The position numbers and the translations under genes were made by a program. A stretch of DNA of 64,000 bases. Origin: Solirubrobacteraceae bacterium. GTDB taxonomy: Bacteria; Actinomycetota; Thermoleophilia; Solirubrobacterales; Solirubrobacteraceae. The stretch spans positions 1 to 64,000 of the forward strand of contig JAICYC010000009.1 of the NCBI GenBank assembly GCA_025934395.1, written 5' to 3'. Numbering within the stretch: position 1 is the first letter of the stretch; each line of letters opens with the position of its first letter. This document shows positions 8,318 through 18,402 of the stretch, piece after piece. Below the pieces are notes generated by a model, which was not told where the DNA came from, searched no databases, and saw nothing but the letters and a program-made list of their open reading frames with translations.

Positions 8318-9378
8318 TGGCCGTCAACGAGGCCGTCTAGAGCGCGCAGGGGACCACCCCTGACGCGATCGAAGGTGCGCTGCGCGAACTGCTCGTCGAG
8401 CGCCACGTCGAAAGCGACAGCTACGTGCCGGCGCGCGTGCTGAACATGATCGCGTTCGTGGATCTCGAGTGGATGGGGGAGATCGCCAACCGGCTGCGCG
8501 GCGTGGGGCGCTACAGCGCCTCGCGGCTGGTCGTGCTCGCCTACGAGCGCAGGCGCGAGCGCCTCGACGCACGCGTGATGATCTCCTCCGAGCGCGAGCC
8601 GACCCCCGGCGAGCTCGCGCTCCTGCGCGAGACCGTTGTGGTCGAACTCGGCGACCGCCACCTGGGCGACCTGACCACGATCGCCGACCCGCTCGTCGTG
8701 ACCGACATGCCGACGCTGCTGTGGTCCCCCCACGGCAACCACGAGATCGCTGCGCCGCTGCTCGGACTCTCGCAGTCGGTGCTGGTCGACTCGGTGGACG
8801 AACCCGACGCCACCGAGGCGGTGCAGCGCGCGGGGATGCTCTCCGAACAGGTGTACGTGGTGGACCTCGCGTGGCTGCGCACCACGCCGTGGCGCGAGCG
8901 GGTGGCGGCGTGGTTCGACCCGCCCGGCAAACGCCTCGAGCTCGCCCATCTCAGCTCGGTGACGGTGCGCCACCACCCCGAATCCACGGTCGCCGCGATG
9001 CTGTTCGTCGGCTGGCTGTCCTCACGCCTGGGCTGGAAGCCGAGCGCCTGGGTCGGTGACAACGGCGCGCTGCGGGGCAGCGCCCACACGAGCCGCCAGG
9101 ACGTCGCCCTGTGCCTGGAAGGCACCCCGGACCTGATGGTGCGGGGCCTCGAGGACGTCACGCTCGACACCGCCGAGGGCCAGTCGGTGACGCTCGCGCG
9201 CAACCGCGGCGGGCTGCGGGCGCGGGCTCGGTCCGCCGACGGCAGCGAACGCGAGTGGACGATCCCGGGCGCCTCGCGCGGCGAAGGCGGGGTGCTCGGC
9301 GAGGGCATCCGCCAGTCGCTGCTGCGCGACCCGACGTACCTGCCCGCGCTCGACGCCGCGCGCGCGATGCTGCCGTGA
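8317..9378 (+). pseudogene. opcA: OpcA (G6PDH assembly protein); in-frame TAG at codon 8, frame otherwise intact
   Basis: ATG 8317 overlaps the zwf stop: ATG GCC GTC AAC GAG GCC GTC TAG AGC GCG CAG GGG ACC..., then an open frame to 9378 (SAQGTTPDAIEGALRELLVERHVESDSYVPARVLNMIAFVDLEW...). The track ORF starts at GTG 8425. May be functional via internal start, readthrough, or a sequencing error. Confidence 0.75.
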
Positions 9379-10082
9379 CGCGCCTCACCGCCTGCCCGGA
9401 TGCCGACACCGTCGCCGCACGCGCCGCCGCGTTGATCGCGCGCGAGCTGCAGCGTGCGCTCGCCGAGCGGGGCGAGGCGCACCTCGCGCTGAGCGGCGGC
9501 ACGACGCCCGGAGCGACCTACGCGCGGCTGGCGACGGAGATGCCCGACTGGGCCGGGGTGCAGCTGTGGTTCGCCGACGAGCGCTGTGTCGCGCCCGACG
9601 ACGAGGGGAGCAACTACCGGCTCGCGCGGGAGACGCTCCTCGACCGCGCTGGGATCGCCCCGGGCCAGGTGCACAGGATGGAGGGCGAGCGCGGGCCGCA
9701 GGACGGCGCTGCGGGCTACGCGGACGTCCTGCGCGAGCGCCTCGGCGAGCTGCCGGTGATCGACACGGTGGTGCTCGGGATCGGGCCCGACGGGCACGTC
9801 GCCTCGCTGTTCCCCGGAGCCGGCACGCTGGAGGCGGACCCCGCCGAGCTGTGCCTCGGGGTGACCGATTCTCCCAAGCCGCCGCCGGAGCGCCTCACGC
9901 TGACGCTAGAGGTGCTGCGCCGGGCGCGCAGCTGCGTGCTGCTGGCAACGGGCGCGAGCAAGGCCGACGCGGTCGCAGCGATGCTCGGCGAGCCGAGCAG
10001 CCACGTCCCGGCGAGCCTGCTGCGGCGCGAGCGGCTGAGCGTGATCGTGGACGACGCCGCAGCGCCAGCGCCCCACCCGTGA
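9375..10082 (+). CDS. pgl: 6-phosphogluconolactonase
   Basis: HLALSGGTTPGATYARLA...WFADERCVAPDDEGSNYRLARETLL...VVLGIGPDGHVASLFPG; GTG start overlaps opcA stop. Confidence 0.92.
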   Translation: MTRLTACPDADTVAARAAALIARELQRALAERGEAHLALSGGTTPGATYARLATEMPDWAGVQLWFADERCVAPDDEGSNYRLARETLLDRAGIAPGQVHRMEGERGPQDGAAGYADVLRERLGELPVIDTVVLGIGPDGHVASLFPGAGTLEADPAELCLGVTDSPKPPPERLTLTLEVLRRARSCVLLATGASKADAVAAMLGEPSSHVPASLLRRERLSVIVDDAAAPAPHP

Positions 10083-10675
10083 GCGCGACGGGCGCAGCCC
10101 CCCTGCCCAGCGCTGTGCTCGTCCGCCACGCCGAGACCGCGTGGACCCTCACGGGGCAGCACACCGGTCGCACGGACGTCCCGCTCACCGACCACGGCCG
10201 CGACATCGCGCGCGCGCTCGCCCCGGCGCTCGCGGGACGCGCGCTCGACCTCGTGCTCGTCAGCCCCTCGTTGCGGGCGCGCGAAACCTGCGAGCTGTGC
10301 GGTCTCGCGGCGCGGGCCGAGCCGTGCGAGGACCTGTTGGAGTGGAACTACGGCGACTACGAGGGCCTGACGACGGCGCAGATCCTCGAGCGGCGCCCCG
10401 ACTGGAACATGTGGCGTGACGGCTGTCCGGGCGGCGAGTCACCCGCCGATGTCGGCAGCCGCGCCGACCGGGTGATCGCGAGCCTCGCGGGGGTGGGGCA
10501 CGCGGCGCTGTTCTCCCACGGGCATCTGCTGCGCGTGCTGGGCGCGCGTTGGATCGAGCTCGAGGCGGCCGCGGGCGCCCACCTCGGCCTCTCGCCCGGG
10601 GCGCTGTGCGTGCTCGGCCACGAGCGCGCCACGCCGGTGCTGGCCGGCTGGAACCAGACGCCCGCCTCCGCCTAG
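10079..10675 (+). CDS. Histidine phosphatase / phosphoglycerate mutase family
   Basis: VLVRHAETAWTLTGQHTGRTDVPLTDHG (RHxxT/G motif) ... ALFSHGHLLRVLGARW; GTG start overlaps pgl stop. Confidence 0.88.
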   Translation: MSATGAAPLPSAVLVRHAETAWTLTGQHTGRTDVPLTDHGRDIARALAPALAGRALDLVLVSPSLRARETCELCGLAARAEPCEDLLEWNYGDYEGLTTAQILERRPDWNMWRDGCPGGESPADVGSRADRVIASLAGVGHAALFSHGHLLRVLGARWIELEAAAGAHLGLSPGALCVLGHERATPVLAGWNQTPASA

Positions 10676-11874
10676 CGGCGGACGCCGCCGCGCACGCGCC
10701 CCTCCGCCGCGAGGCGCACGTAGAGCTCGTGGTAGCGCCGCACCATGCGGGTGGAGTCGTAGCCGAGCGCCGCCTCTCGCGCCGCCGCGCCGAGCTGCGC
10801 GCGCAACCCGGCGTCGGCGGCGAGCCGGTTCAGCCGCTCGGCGATCACGGCAGCCTCGGGCGTGATCAGATAGCCGTTCTCGCCGTCGCGCACGAGCTCG
10901 CGCACGCCGCTCACGGGCGTCGCGAGCACGGGCAGGCCGCTCGCGGCCGCCTCGAACGTGACGATCGAGAACGTCTCATAGCTCGAGGGCAGCACGAACG
11001 CGTCTGCAAGCTCGTAGACCACCGCCACGTCCGAGCGGACGCCGAGGAACCGCACGCGCGCCGCCACACCCAGCTCGCGCGCGAGCCCGTCGTAGCGGTA
11101 GCGATCGCCGTTGCCCACAACCAGCAGCGTCCAGTCGGGGGCGTCCACGAGGGCCCTGAGGACGGGCTCGAGGCCCTTGCGTCCCCACTCGCTGCCGACG
11201 AACGCGACCGTGAGCGCGTCGGGCGCGATCTCGAGCTTCGCCCGTTCGGCGCGCGCGCGGCCGGCGTGCACGCCCGGCGCGAAGGCGGTCGTGTCGACGC
11301 CGTTGTGGATCGCCACCACGCGATCGGCGAAGCGCGGGTGGTGCTCGCGCATCTCCTCCGCCACGCCCTCGGAGACGCCCACGAAGACGGCCGGGTCGTT
11401 GAGGCGATAGGTGGGTCCCTCGCCACGGCGCTTGAGCACGCTGGCGAGCTTGGCGTGCGTGTGGAACAGGCGCGATGAGCGGCTCGGGTTGGCGGGGCCG
11501 ACCTGGTGGCAGTAGTGCACCGCTGCGATGTCCGCGCGGTTGAAGACCACAGCTCCGTTCGCCTGCAGGATGCCGCGCCGGCGGAATCGCGTGAGAAGCG
11601 TTCCGGCGAGCAGGAACCAGGTGTGCGCGAGCACGAACGGCCGGCCCGGGCCGAGCACGCGGTGGAAGTCGACGTCGACCCCCTCGGGGAGCTCGCACGT
11701 GCGCGCGATCACGGTCACTCGGTGGCCGAGCCCGCGCAGCCCCACGATCAGGTCGGTGAGCTGGCGCTCCATACCTCCCACCGGACCGATGTCGTTGGCC
11801 ACGATCGTCACATCCGGGAGGGCCGCCGCAGGCACCGCAGCGTGCGACGCTCCCGTCTGGATCTCTGCAGCCAT
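10672..11874 (-). CDS. Glycosyltransferase family 4
   Basis: NDIGPVGGMERQLTDLIVGLRGLGHRVTVIAR ... FVGSEWGRKGLEPVLRAL ... SSYETFSIVTFEAAASGLPVLATPVSGVREL. Confidence 0.85.
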   Translation of the reverse strand: MAAEIQTGASHAAVPAAALPDVTIVANDIGPVGGMERQLTDLIVGLRGLGHRVTVIARTCELPEGVDVDFHRVLGPGRPFVLAHTWFLLAGTLLTRFRRRGILQANGAVVFNRADIAAVHYCHQVGPANPSRSSRLFHTHAKLASVLKRRGEGPTYRLNDPAVFVGVSEGVAEEMREHHPRFADRVVAIHNGVDTTAFAPGVHAGRARAERAKLEIAPDALTVAFVGSEWGRKGLEPVLRALVDAPDWTLLVVGNGDRYRYDGLARELGVAARVRFLGVRSDVAVVYELADAFVLPSSYETFSIVTFEAAASGLPVLATPVSGVRELVRDGENGYLITPEAAVIAERLNRLAADAGLRAQLGAAAREAALGYDSTRMVRRYHELYVRLAAEGRVRGGVRR

Positions 11875-11996
11875 CTCGCAGCGGCAGCGTAGCGGAGGGC
11901 CGCGCACCCGAGGGCACCCTCGGCCCTCGTCAAGCAAGGACAAGCAGGCAGGGGCGGGCAGGCGAGCGCCGCCGGCGGTCCGCTAGGGTGCGCGCG

Positions 11997-13118
11997 ATGA
12001 GCGCCGCCCACGCCTCGCAGGGCGACGGGAGCGGAGCGGGCCGTGACCGCCGCCCGCAGGGCCCGATCGTGTGCTTCGCCACCCAGGGACAGGGCCACAT
12101 CGAGGGGCTGCGGATACGCCTCCTGCTCGCCGACCTGGACCCCCACGACTACCCCTTCGATCACGCGCACAAGCTGCGCTCGGCGATCGGACTGCTGCGC
12201 CTCGTCGCCGCGCGCCGGCCGCGGCTGCTCGTGATGGAGGGGACCGGCACCGGCGGCGGCCTGACGCTGCTGCTCGCGCGCGCCCTCTTCGGCACCCCGT
12301 ACGTCGTCTCCAGCGGCGACGCGGTCGGCCCCTATTTGCGGCTGCGCTCGCCGATCGCGGGCTGGGTGGGCGGTGTCTACGAGCGCCTCCTGTACCGCCG
12401 CTGTGCGGGGTTCATCGGCTGGACGCCCTACCTCGTGGGGCGCGCTCTCACCTACGGCGCGCCGCGCGGAATGACCGCAGCGGGCTGGACCCGGGCGGAG
12501 CCCGCGCCCGACGCGCGCGCGCGTGTGCGCGCCACCCTGGGAGTCGGTGATGAGGTGCTGCTGATCGGCCTCACCGGCTCGATCCACAAGCGCCGGGAGT
12601 ACGTCTACGGCTCGGAGCTCGTGCGCGCCGTCCGCCGCAGCGGGCGCCGCGACGTGGCCGTGCTGGTGATCGGCGACGGGTCGGGCCTGGAGCTGCTGCG
12701 CCAGGAGGCCGGCGAGGACCTCGGCACGCGCATCCTGCTCCCCGGCCGCGTGGCCCCCGATGACGTGCCGGACCACCTGGCCGCGTGCGACCTCGCGAGC
12801 CTGTCGCAGAGCACCGACGAGGTGGGCGCGTTCCGCTACACCACCAAACTCAGCGAGTACCTCGCCGTGGGGCTCCCGGTGATCACCGCCGAGACGCCGC
12901 TCGCGTACGACCTCGACGAGGGCTACCTGTGGCGGCTGCCGGGCTTCGCGCCGTGGGACCCTCGCTACATCGACGCGCTCGTCGCGCTGCTCGACGGCCT
13001 CACGCGCGAGGACGTGCGCACCCGTGCCGAGGCGGTGGCCCGCCGCCGCGCGGACCCGTTCGACCGCTCGCAGCAGCAGCGGCGCGCGGCGGCGTTCGTC
13101 AGCGACCTGCTCGCCTGA
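11997..13118 (+). CDS. Glycosyltransferase (GT4-like)
   Basis: GTGTGGGLTLLLARALFGTPYVVSSGD...LIGLTGSIHKRREYVYGSELVRAV...STDEVGAFRYTTKLSEYLAVGLPVI. Confidence 0.7.
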   Translation: MSAAHASQGDGSGAGRDRRPQGPIVCFATQGQGHIEGLRIRLLLADLDPHDYPFDHAHKLRSAIGLLRLVAARRPRLLVMEGTGTGGGLTLLLARALFGTPYVVSSGDAVGPYLRLRSPIAGWVGGVYERLLYRRCAGFIGWTPYLVGRALTYGAPRGMTAAGWTRAEPAPDARARVRATLGVGDEVLLIGLTGSIHKRREYVYGSELVRAVRRSGRRDVAVLVIGDGSGLELLRQEAGEDLGTRILLPGRVAPDDVPDHLAACDLASLSQSTDEVGAFRYTTKLSEYLAVGLPVITAETPLAYDLDEGYLWRLPGFAPWDPRYIDALVALLDGLTREDVRTRAEAVARRRADPFDRSQQQRRAAAFVSDLLA

Positions 13119-13124
13119 GCGGCC

Positions 13125-14111
13125 TCATCCGAGCCATTTGATCGCGGGCGGGCGCAGCGCGGGCCGCTCGGCCAGCCGCACGCGCTCGCGCACCGCGTCG
13201 AGCCGGTCCTCCGCGATCATCAGCATGTTGCCGCCGCCCTTGCGGACCCCCGGACGGATCTCGCCGAGGGCGCGGGCGGCGGGGTCGTAGGTGAACGGCC
13301 GGTAGCCGTAGCGCTCCAGCAGCGCCAGCGGGCCGGCGCCCCCCGTCCAGATCTCCACGAGGATCACGGGCAGCAGCCGCTCGATCGTCCGCAGCCCTCC
13401 GCGGAGCACGTCGAGATCGTGACCCTCGGCGTCGACCTTGAGCATCGCGATCCCCGGATCCGTGCCGGCGAGCTCGGCGTCGAGCGTCACGACCGGGACG
13501 TCGATCCCCGGCTCCTGGTCGCCGACGAGGTGGTTGCTGATGTCGAGGCCCGTGGTGAAGCGCGCCGTCCCCGCCTCGCTGCCGCACGCCGCGCGGTGCA
13601 CCTGCGCGAGCGAACCGACCGAGTTGAGCGCGATCCCGCGCTCGAGGACCACGCACGCCTCCGGCGTCGGCTCGAACGCCTCCACGCGCGCCCCCCGCCG
13701 CGCGGCGAGCATCGTGTAGAAGCCGACGTTCGCGCCCACGTCGACGAACAGGTCTCCGGCGCGCAGCAGGTCGATCGCGAACAGCGCGTCGTCGCGCTCG
13801 GTCAGCCCGGTGCCCGCGATCACCGCGGTGGCGCGGCTCCAGCTCGGCGACACCAGCAGCGAGCCCTCCGCGCAGCGGATCACGACCGTGCGGCGCACCG
13901 TGCGCCGCCACGCCTGCCACGCCCACAGCCGCAGCAGCACGCCCGCCGCACCGGTGCCCTCGACCCGCTTCTCGAGCACGAGCGCAGAGTGGTGCGTGAC
14001 CCGCCCGAGCGGGCTGCGGCGCGGCTTTTTGCGGGCCGCGCGCGCGGGCTGCGGCGGCGGCCCGCCCGTCGAGTCGGCTCCGTCCGCGGCGTCCGCCTGC
14101 ACCGCGCGCAT
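13125..14111 (-). CDS. FkbM family methyltransferase
   Basis: GDLFVDVGANVGFYTMLAARRGARVEAFEPTPEACVVLERGIALN...IAMLKVDAEGHDLDVLRG. Confidence 0.87.
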   Translation of the reverse strand: MRAVQADAADGADSTGGPPPQPARAARKKPRRSPLGRVTHHSALVLEKRVEGTGAAGVLLRLWAWQAWRRTVRRTVVIRCAEGSLLVSPSWSRATAVIAGTGLTERDDALFAIDLLRAGDLFVDVGANVGFYTMLAARRGARVEAFEPTPEACVVLERGIALNSVGSLAQVHRAACGSEAGTARFTTGLDISNHLVGDQEPGIDVPVVTLDAELAGTDPGIAMLKVDAEGHDLDVLRGGLRTIERLLPVILVEIWTGGAGPLALLERYGYRPFTYDPAARALGEIRPGVRKGGGNMLMIAEDRLDAVRERVRLAERPALRPPAIKWLG

Positions 14112-14178
14112 CTTAGTGTCGACCCCCCGACGGCGCCGACGTTCTAGAGTGACGCCCTACGGCGGACTCGGTCCCGAC

Positions 14179-15288
14179 GTGAACGTCACCTCGCTCCCCC
14201 CCCAATCCGAGCAGGTCCTAGGCGCGATGGACGCAGCGCGCGAGGCGACTCTGAGCCTCGTCGCCGAGCTCGACGCGGAGCAGCTCGAGCGCGTCCACAG
14301 CCCGCTCATGAGCCCGCTCGTCTGGGATCTCGGTCACATCGCCGCCTACGAGGACCTCTGGATCGCCCACCGCCACGGAGGCCGACCGCTGCTGCGCGAG
14401 GATCTCGCCGGCCTCTACGACGCGTTCGAGACGCCGCGCGCGGTCCGCGGCGAGATCGAAGCGCTCGAGACCGGCCCTGCGCTCGCCTATCTCGAAGAGG
14501 TCCGGGAGCGCACGCGGGAGGTGCTTCGCGGGCGGGGCACCGGCGACGGCCTGGTCGTGGAGATGGTGCTCCGACACGAGATGCAGCACTGCGAGACGAT
14601 GCGCCAGACGATGGCGATCGCGGGTCTGCTGCCCGCGGGCGAGCCCGCGCTCGCGCCGTTGCGAGGTGAGGACGGCTGGCTGGAGGTGCCGGCCGGGTCG
14701 TTTGAGATGGGCGCCTCCGGCGAGGGCTTCGCCTACGACAACGAGCGCCCGCGCCACCACGTCCACGTGGCGGCCTTCAGGATCGCCCACCGGCCCGTGA
14801 CCAACGCGACGTGGATGCACTTCTGCGAGGGCGGCGGCTACGAACGGCGCGAGTGGTGGTCACGCGAGGGCTGGTCGTGGAAGCAGGAGTACGACATCAC
14901 CCATCACCTCTCGATCGCGGAGGGCCATCCGGAGGCGCCCGTGTGCCACGTCTCCTGGTTCGAGGCCGACGCCTTCGCCCGCGCGCACGACGCGCGCCTC
15001 CCGACGGAGGCCGAGTGGGAGAAGGCGGCGACCTCGGAGCAGGGGGAGCGGCTGGAGGCGGTGGGCAGCACGTGGGAGTGGACCGCAACCGAGTTCGCGG
15101 GCTACCCCGGCTTCCGCGCGTACCCGTACCGCGAGTACTCGGAGGTCTTCTTCCACGAGGGCTACCGCGTGCTCCGCGGCGGCTCGTGGGCGACCGATCC
15201 CCGCGTGCGCACGCTCACGTTCCGCAACTGGGACCTTCCCCAGAGGCGCCAGATCTTCTCGGGCCTGCGGCTCGCACGGGACGCGTAA
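14179..15288 (+). CDS. egtB: Ergothioneine biosynthesis sulfoxide synthase EgtB-like (DinB_2 + FGE-sulfatase domain)
   Basis: HEMQHCE (HX3HXE iron motif), PAGSFEMGASGEGFAYDNERPRHHVHV, LPTEAEWEKAA, YRVLRGGSWAT; start GTG 14149/14179 or ATG 14227 uncertain. Confidence 0.88.
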   Translation: MNVTSLPPQSEQVLGAMDAAREATLSLVAELDAEQLERVHSPLMSPLVWDLGHIAAYEDLWIAHRHGGRPLLREDLAGLYDAFETPRAVRGEIEALETGPALAYLEEVRERTREVLRGRGTGDGLVVEMVLRHEMQHCETMRQTMAIAGLLPAGEPALAPLRGEDGWLEVPAGSFEMGASGEGFAYDNERPRHHVHVAAFRIAHRPVTNATWMHFCEGGGYERREWWSREGWSWKQEYDITHHLSIAEGHPEAPVCHVSWFEADAFARAHDARLPTEAEWEKAATSEQGERLEAVGSTWEWTATEFAGYPGFRAYPYREYSEVFFHEGYRVLRGGSWATDPRVRTLTFRNWDLPQRRQIFSGLRLARDA

Positions 15289-16292
15289 TGGAGCCCACCG
15301 GCCTCCCCTCGGCCGTGCGCGGTTCGATCCACATCGAATCGCACCTCGACGGCACCAGCCAGCGCTCGCTGGCCGACGACGCCCTCGACGGCCTCACGAA
15401 GCCGTTCAAGGAGCTCCCGCCCAAGCATCTCTACGACGCCCGCGGCGCAGAGCTGTTCGATCGCATCTGCGAGCTGCCCGAGTACTACCCCACGCGCACG
15501 GAGCGCGCGATCCTTCAGGAGCGCGCGGAGGAGATCGCCGAGCTCACACGCGCCGTGGAGCTCGTCGAGCTCGGCTCCGGCACGGCGGCGAAGACGCGCG
15601 TGCTGCTCGACGCGATGCAGGCTGCGGGCACGCTCGCCCGGTACGTCCCCGTGGACGTCACCGAGAGCATGGTGCGCGAGACCGCAGAGGCGCTCGTGGA
15701 GGAGTACCCCGGCATGAGCGTGCACGGACTGATCGGCGACTTCGAGCGCCACCTCGTGCATCTGCCACCCGCGGTGGGCCCTCGGATCGTCGCGTTCCTC
15801 GGCGGGACGATCGGCAACTTCCCCCCCGGCAGCCGGCGCCGCTTCCTGCGCGGCATCGCCTCGCTTCTCGGCCCCTCCGACCACCTCCTGATGGGCACCG
15901 ACCTCGTCAAGGACCCCCGCGTGATCCAGGCCGCCTACGACGATGCGGAGGGCGTCACCGCGGAGTTCAACCGCAACATGCTCTCCGTCCTGAACCGCGA
16001 GCTGCAGGCCGATTTCCGGCCCGAGGACTTCGAGCACGTTGCGCTGTTCGACGAGGAACACGAGTGGATCGAGATGCGGCTGCGCGCGCGACGCGAGCAC
16101 ACCGCGTTCGTCGGCGAGCTCGACCTCGAGGTCCACTTCGCCGCGGGCGAGGAGATGCGCACCGAGATCAGCGCCAAGTTCACGCCGCGGCGGGTCGAGC
16201 GCGACCTCGCTGCCGCCGGCCTGGAGCTGGTGCGCTGGCTCACCGACAGCGACGACGTGTTCGCGCTGACGCTCTCACGCCCGGCCAGCTAG
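15288..16292 (+). CDS. egtD: L-histidine N-alpha-methyltransferase
   Basis: [41 protein letters not shown]...[22 protein letters not shown] overlap with egtB. Confidence 0.93.
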   Translation: MEPTGLPSAVRGSIHIESHLDGTSQRSLADDALDGLTKPFKELPPKHLYDARGAELFDRICELPEYYPTRTERAILQERAEEIAELTRAVELVELGSGTAAKTRVLLDAMQAAGTLARYVPVDVTESMVRETAEALVEEYPGMSVHGLIGDFERHLVHLPPAVGPRIVAFLGGTIGNFPPGSRRRFLRGIASLLGPSDHLLMGTDLVKDPRVIQAAYDDAEGVTAEFNRNMLSVLNRELQADFRPEDFEHVALFDEEHEWIEMRLRARREHTAFVGELDLEVHFAAGEEMRTEISAKFTPRRVERDLAAAGLELVRWLTDSDDVFALTLSRPAS

Positions 16293-16305
16293 GCTCCCGC
16301 GCGCG

Positions 16306-17067
16306 ATGCAGATCGACGGCGCAAGCGCCCTCGTCGTAGGGGGTGCCTCGGGACTCGGCGAGGCCACCGCGCGCGCGTTGCACGAGCGCGGTGCAGTGGT
16401 CACGATCGCGGATGTCAACGCGGAGAAGGGCGGCACGCTCTCCCGGGAGCTCGGCGTCGAGTTCGCCGCGTGCGACGTGCGCGAGGAGGAGCAGGTGCAG
16501 GCCGCGGTCGATCTCGCCCAGCGCGCCGACGGCGGCCTGCGGATCGCCGTCTGCTGCGCCGGCACGGGCTGGGCGCAGAAGGTCGCCGGCTCCAAGGGTG
16601 CCCATCCGCTGCTCCCGTTCGAGACGATCATCTCGATCAACCTGATCGGGACGTTCAACGTGCTGCGTCTCGCCTCCGCCGCGATGGTGGGCAACGACGC
16701 GCTCGAGGACGGGGAGCGCGGCGTGTGCGTCAACACCGCTTCGATCGCAGCGTTCGACGGGCAGGTCGGCCAGATCGCCTACTCGGCGTCGAAGGGCGGC
16801 GTCGTGGGCATGACGCTCCCCGCCGCGCGCGACCTCTCCCAGTACGGGATCCGCGTCAACACGATCGCGCCGGGGCTGTTCGACACGCCGCTGCTCGCCG
16901 CGCTGCCCGAGGACGCGCGCCAGAAGCTCGGCGCAGGCGTGCCCTACCCCCAGCGCCTCGGCGCGCCCGCCGAGTACGCCCTGCTCGCCTGCCAGATCGT
17001 CGAGAACCGGATGCTCAACGGAGAGACGATCCGGCTCGACGGCGCGCTGCGGATGCCGCCGCGCTAG
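16306..17067 (+). CDS. Short-chain dehydrogenase/reductase (3-hydroxyacyl-CoA dehydrogenase type-2-like)
   Basis: [28 protein letters not shown]...[38 protein letters not shown]. Confidence 0.88.
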   Translation: MQIDGASALVVGGASGLGEATARALHERGAVVTIADVNAEKGGTLSRELGVEFAACDVREEEQVQAAVDLAQRADGGLRIAVCCAGTGWAQKVAGSKGAHPLLPFETIISINLIGTFNVLRLASAAMVGNDALEDGERGVCVNTASIAAFDGQVGQIAYSASKGGVVGMTLPAARDLSQYGIRVNTIAPGLFDTPLLAALPEDARQKLGAGVPYPQRLGAPAEYALLACQIVENRMLNGETIRLDGALRMPPR

Positions 17068-17103
17068 GCGCGGAGCCGCTGCCCGTCCACCGCCAAGCGC
17101 GCC

Positions 17104-18297
17104 TCAGGCGAGCCGTTCGACCAGCATCGCCATCCCCATGCCGCCCGCGGCGCACATCGACTCGATCCCGTAGGTCGCGTCGAGCGTGTCGAGGTCGTTG
17201 AGCAGGGTCGTCATGATCCGCGCGCCGGTCATGCCGAACGGGTGTCCGAGCGCGATCGCCCCGCCGAACGGGTTGAGCTTCTCGTCGGGGATCTTCAGGT
17301 CTTCCTTGCACGGGACGATCTGCGCGGCGAACGCCTCGTTGATCTCGACGACGTCGATGTCGTCGATCGTCATGCCCACCTGCTCGAGGAGTTTCTGGAT
17401 CGCCGGGATCGGGCCGAGCCCCATGATCTCGGGGCGCAGGCCGGCCACCGAGGAGGCGACGATCCGCGCGCGCGGTTTCATCCCGAGGGCTTTCGCCTTC
17501 TCGTCGGACATGATCAGGAGCGCCGCCGCGCCGTCGTTGAGCGGGCAGGCGTTGCCCGCTGTGACGGTGCCGTCCTCTTTGAACGCCGGCTTCAGCGCGG
17601 AGAGCTTCTCCATCGTCGTGCCCGGCCGGGGGCCGTCGTCACGTGCGACGACCGTCTCGGGCACCTCGACCGTGTTGCCCTCCTTGTCGGTCTCGGTGTG
17701 GGCGGGCACCGTCACGGGCACGATCTCCCTGTCGAAATGGCCCGACTCCACCGCCTCCACCGCGCGGTTCTGGGAGATCACCGCCCATTCGTCCTGCGAC
17801 TCGCGGCTGACGTTGCAGCGCACGGCGACGTTCTCCGCGGTCATGCCCATCGGGATGTAGACGTCGTACGCTGCGCCCTCGGAGCCGTCGACCGCATGGT
17901 TGAACTCGAACGACGCGCCGCCGCCGGCGCGCGAGACGGCCTCCACGCCCGCGGCGATGTACGTGTCCCCCTCGCCCGCTTTGATCGCGTGGGCCGCCAT
18001 CCGCGCCGTCTGCAGCGAGGAGGCGCAGAACCGGTTCACGGTGGTGGCCGGGACGTGGTGGTCGATGCCCGCCAGCAGCCCCGCGACGCGGCCCACGTTG
18101 TAGCCCTGCTCGCCCTCGCAGAAGCCGCAGCCCATCATGATGTCCCCGATCGAGCTCTGGTCGAGCTCGGGGTTGCGCTCGATCAGCGCCTTGAGGGGGA
18201 TCGCGGCGAGGTCGTCCGCGCGCAGCGAGCGCAGCGAGCCCTTGCCCGCGCGCCCGATCGGTGTCCTCACAGCGTCGACGATCACAGCTTCCGGCAT
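17104..18297 (-). CDS. Thiolase (acetyl-CoA C-acyltransferase)
   Basis: EAVIVDAVRTPIGRAGKGSLRSLRADDL...NRFCASSLQTARMAAHAI...NPFGGAIALGHPFGMTGARIM...CAAGGMGMAMLVERL. Confidence 0.92.
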   Translation of the reverse strand: MPEAVIVDAVRTPIGRAGKGSLRSLRADDLAAIPLKALIERNPELDQSSIGDIMMGCGFCEGEQGYNVGRVAGLLAGIDHHVPATTVNRFCASSLQTARMAAHAIKAGEGDTYIAAGVEAVSRAGGGASFEFNHAVDGSEGAAYDVYIPMGMTAENVAVRCNVSRESQDEWAVISQNRAVEAVESGHFDREIVPVTVPAHTETDKEGNTVEVPETVVARDDGPRPGTTMEKLSALKPAFKEDGTVTAGNACPLNDGAAALLIMSDEKAKALGMKPRARIVASSVAGLRPEIMGLGPIPAIQKLLEQVGMTIDDIDVVEINEAFAAQIVPCKEDLKIPDEKLNPFGGAIALGHPFGMTGARIMTTLLNDLDTLDATYGIESMCAAGGMGMAMLVERLA

Positions 18298-18402
18298 GCG
18301 AGCTCTCTCCTTGGTCGTGGAAGTCGCGTGCCGTTGACGTCGGGGCAGCGCGCAGTCGCAATGCTATGACAAACGCGCTCGCCGGATAAGCTTGCTCGCC
18401 GC

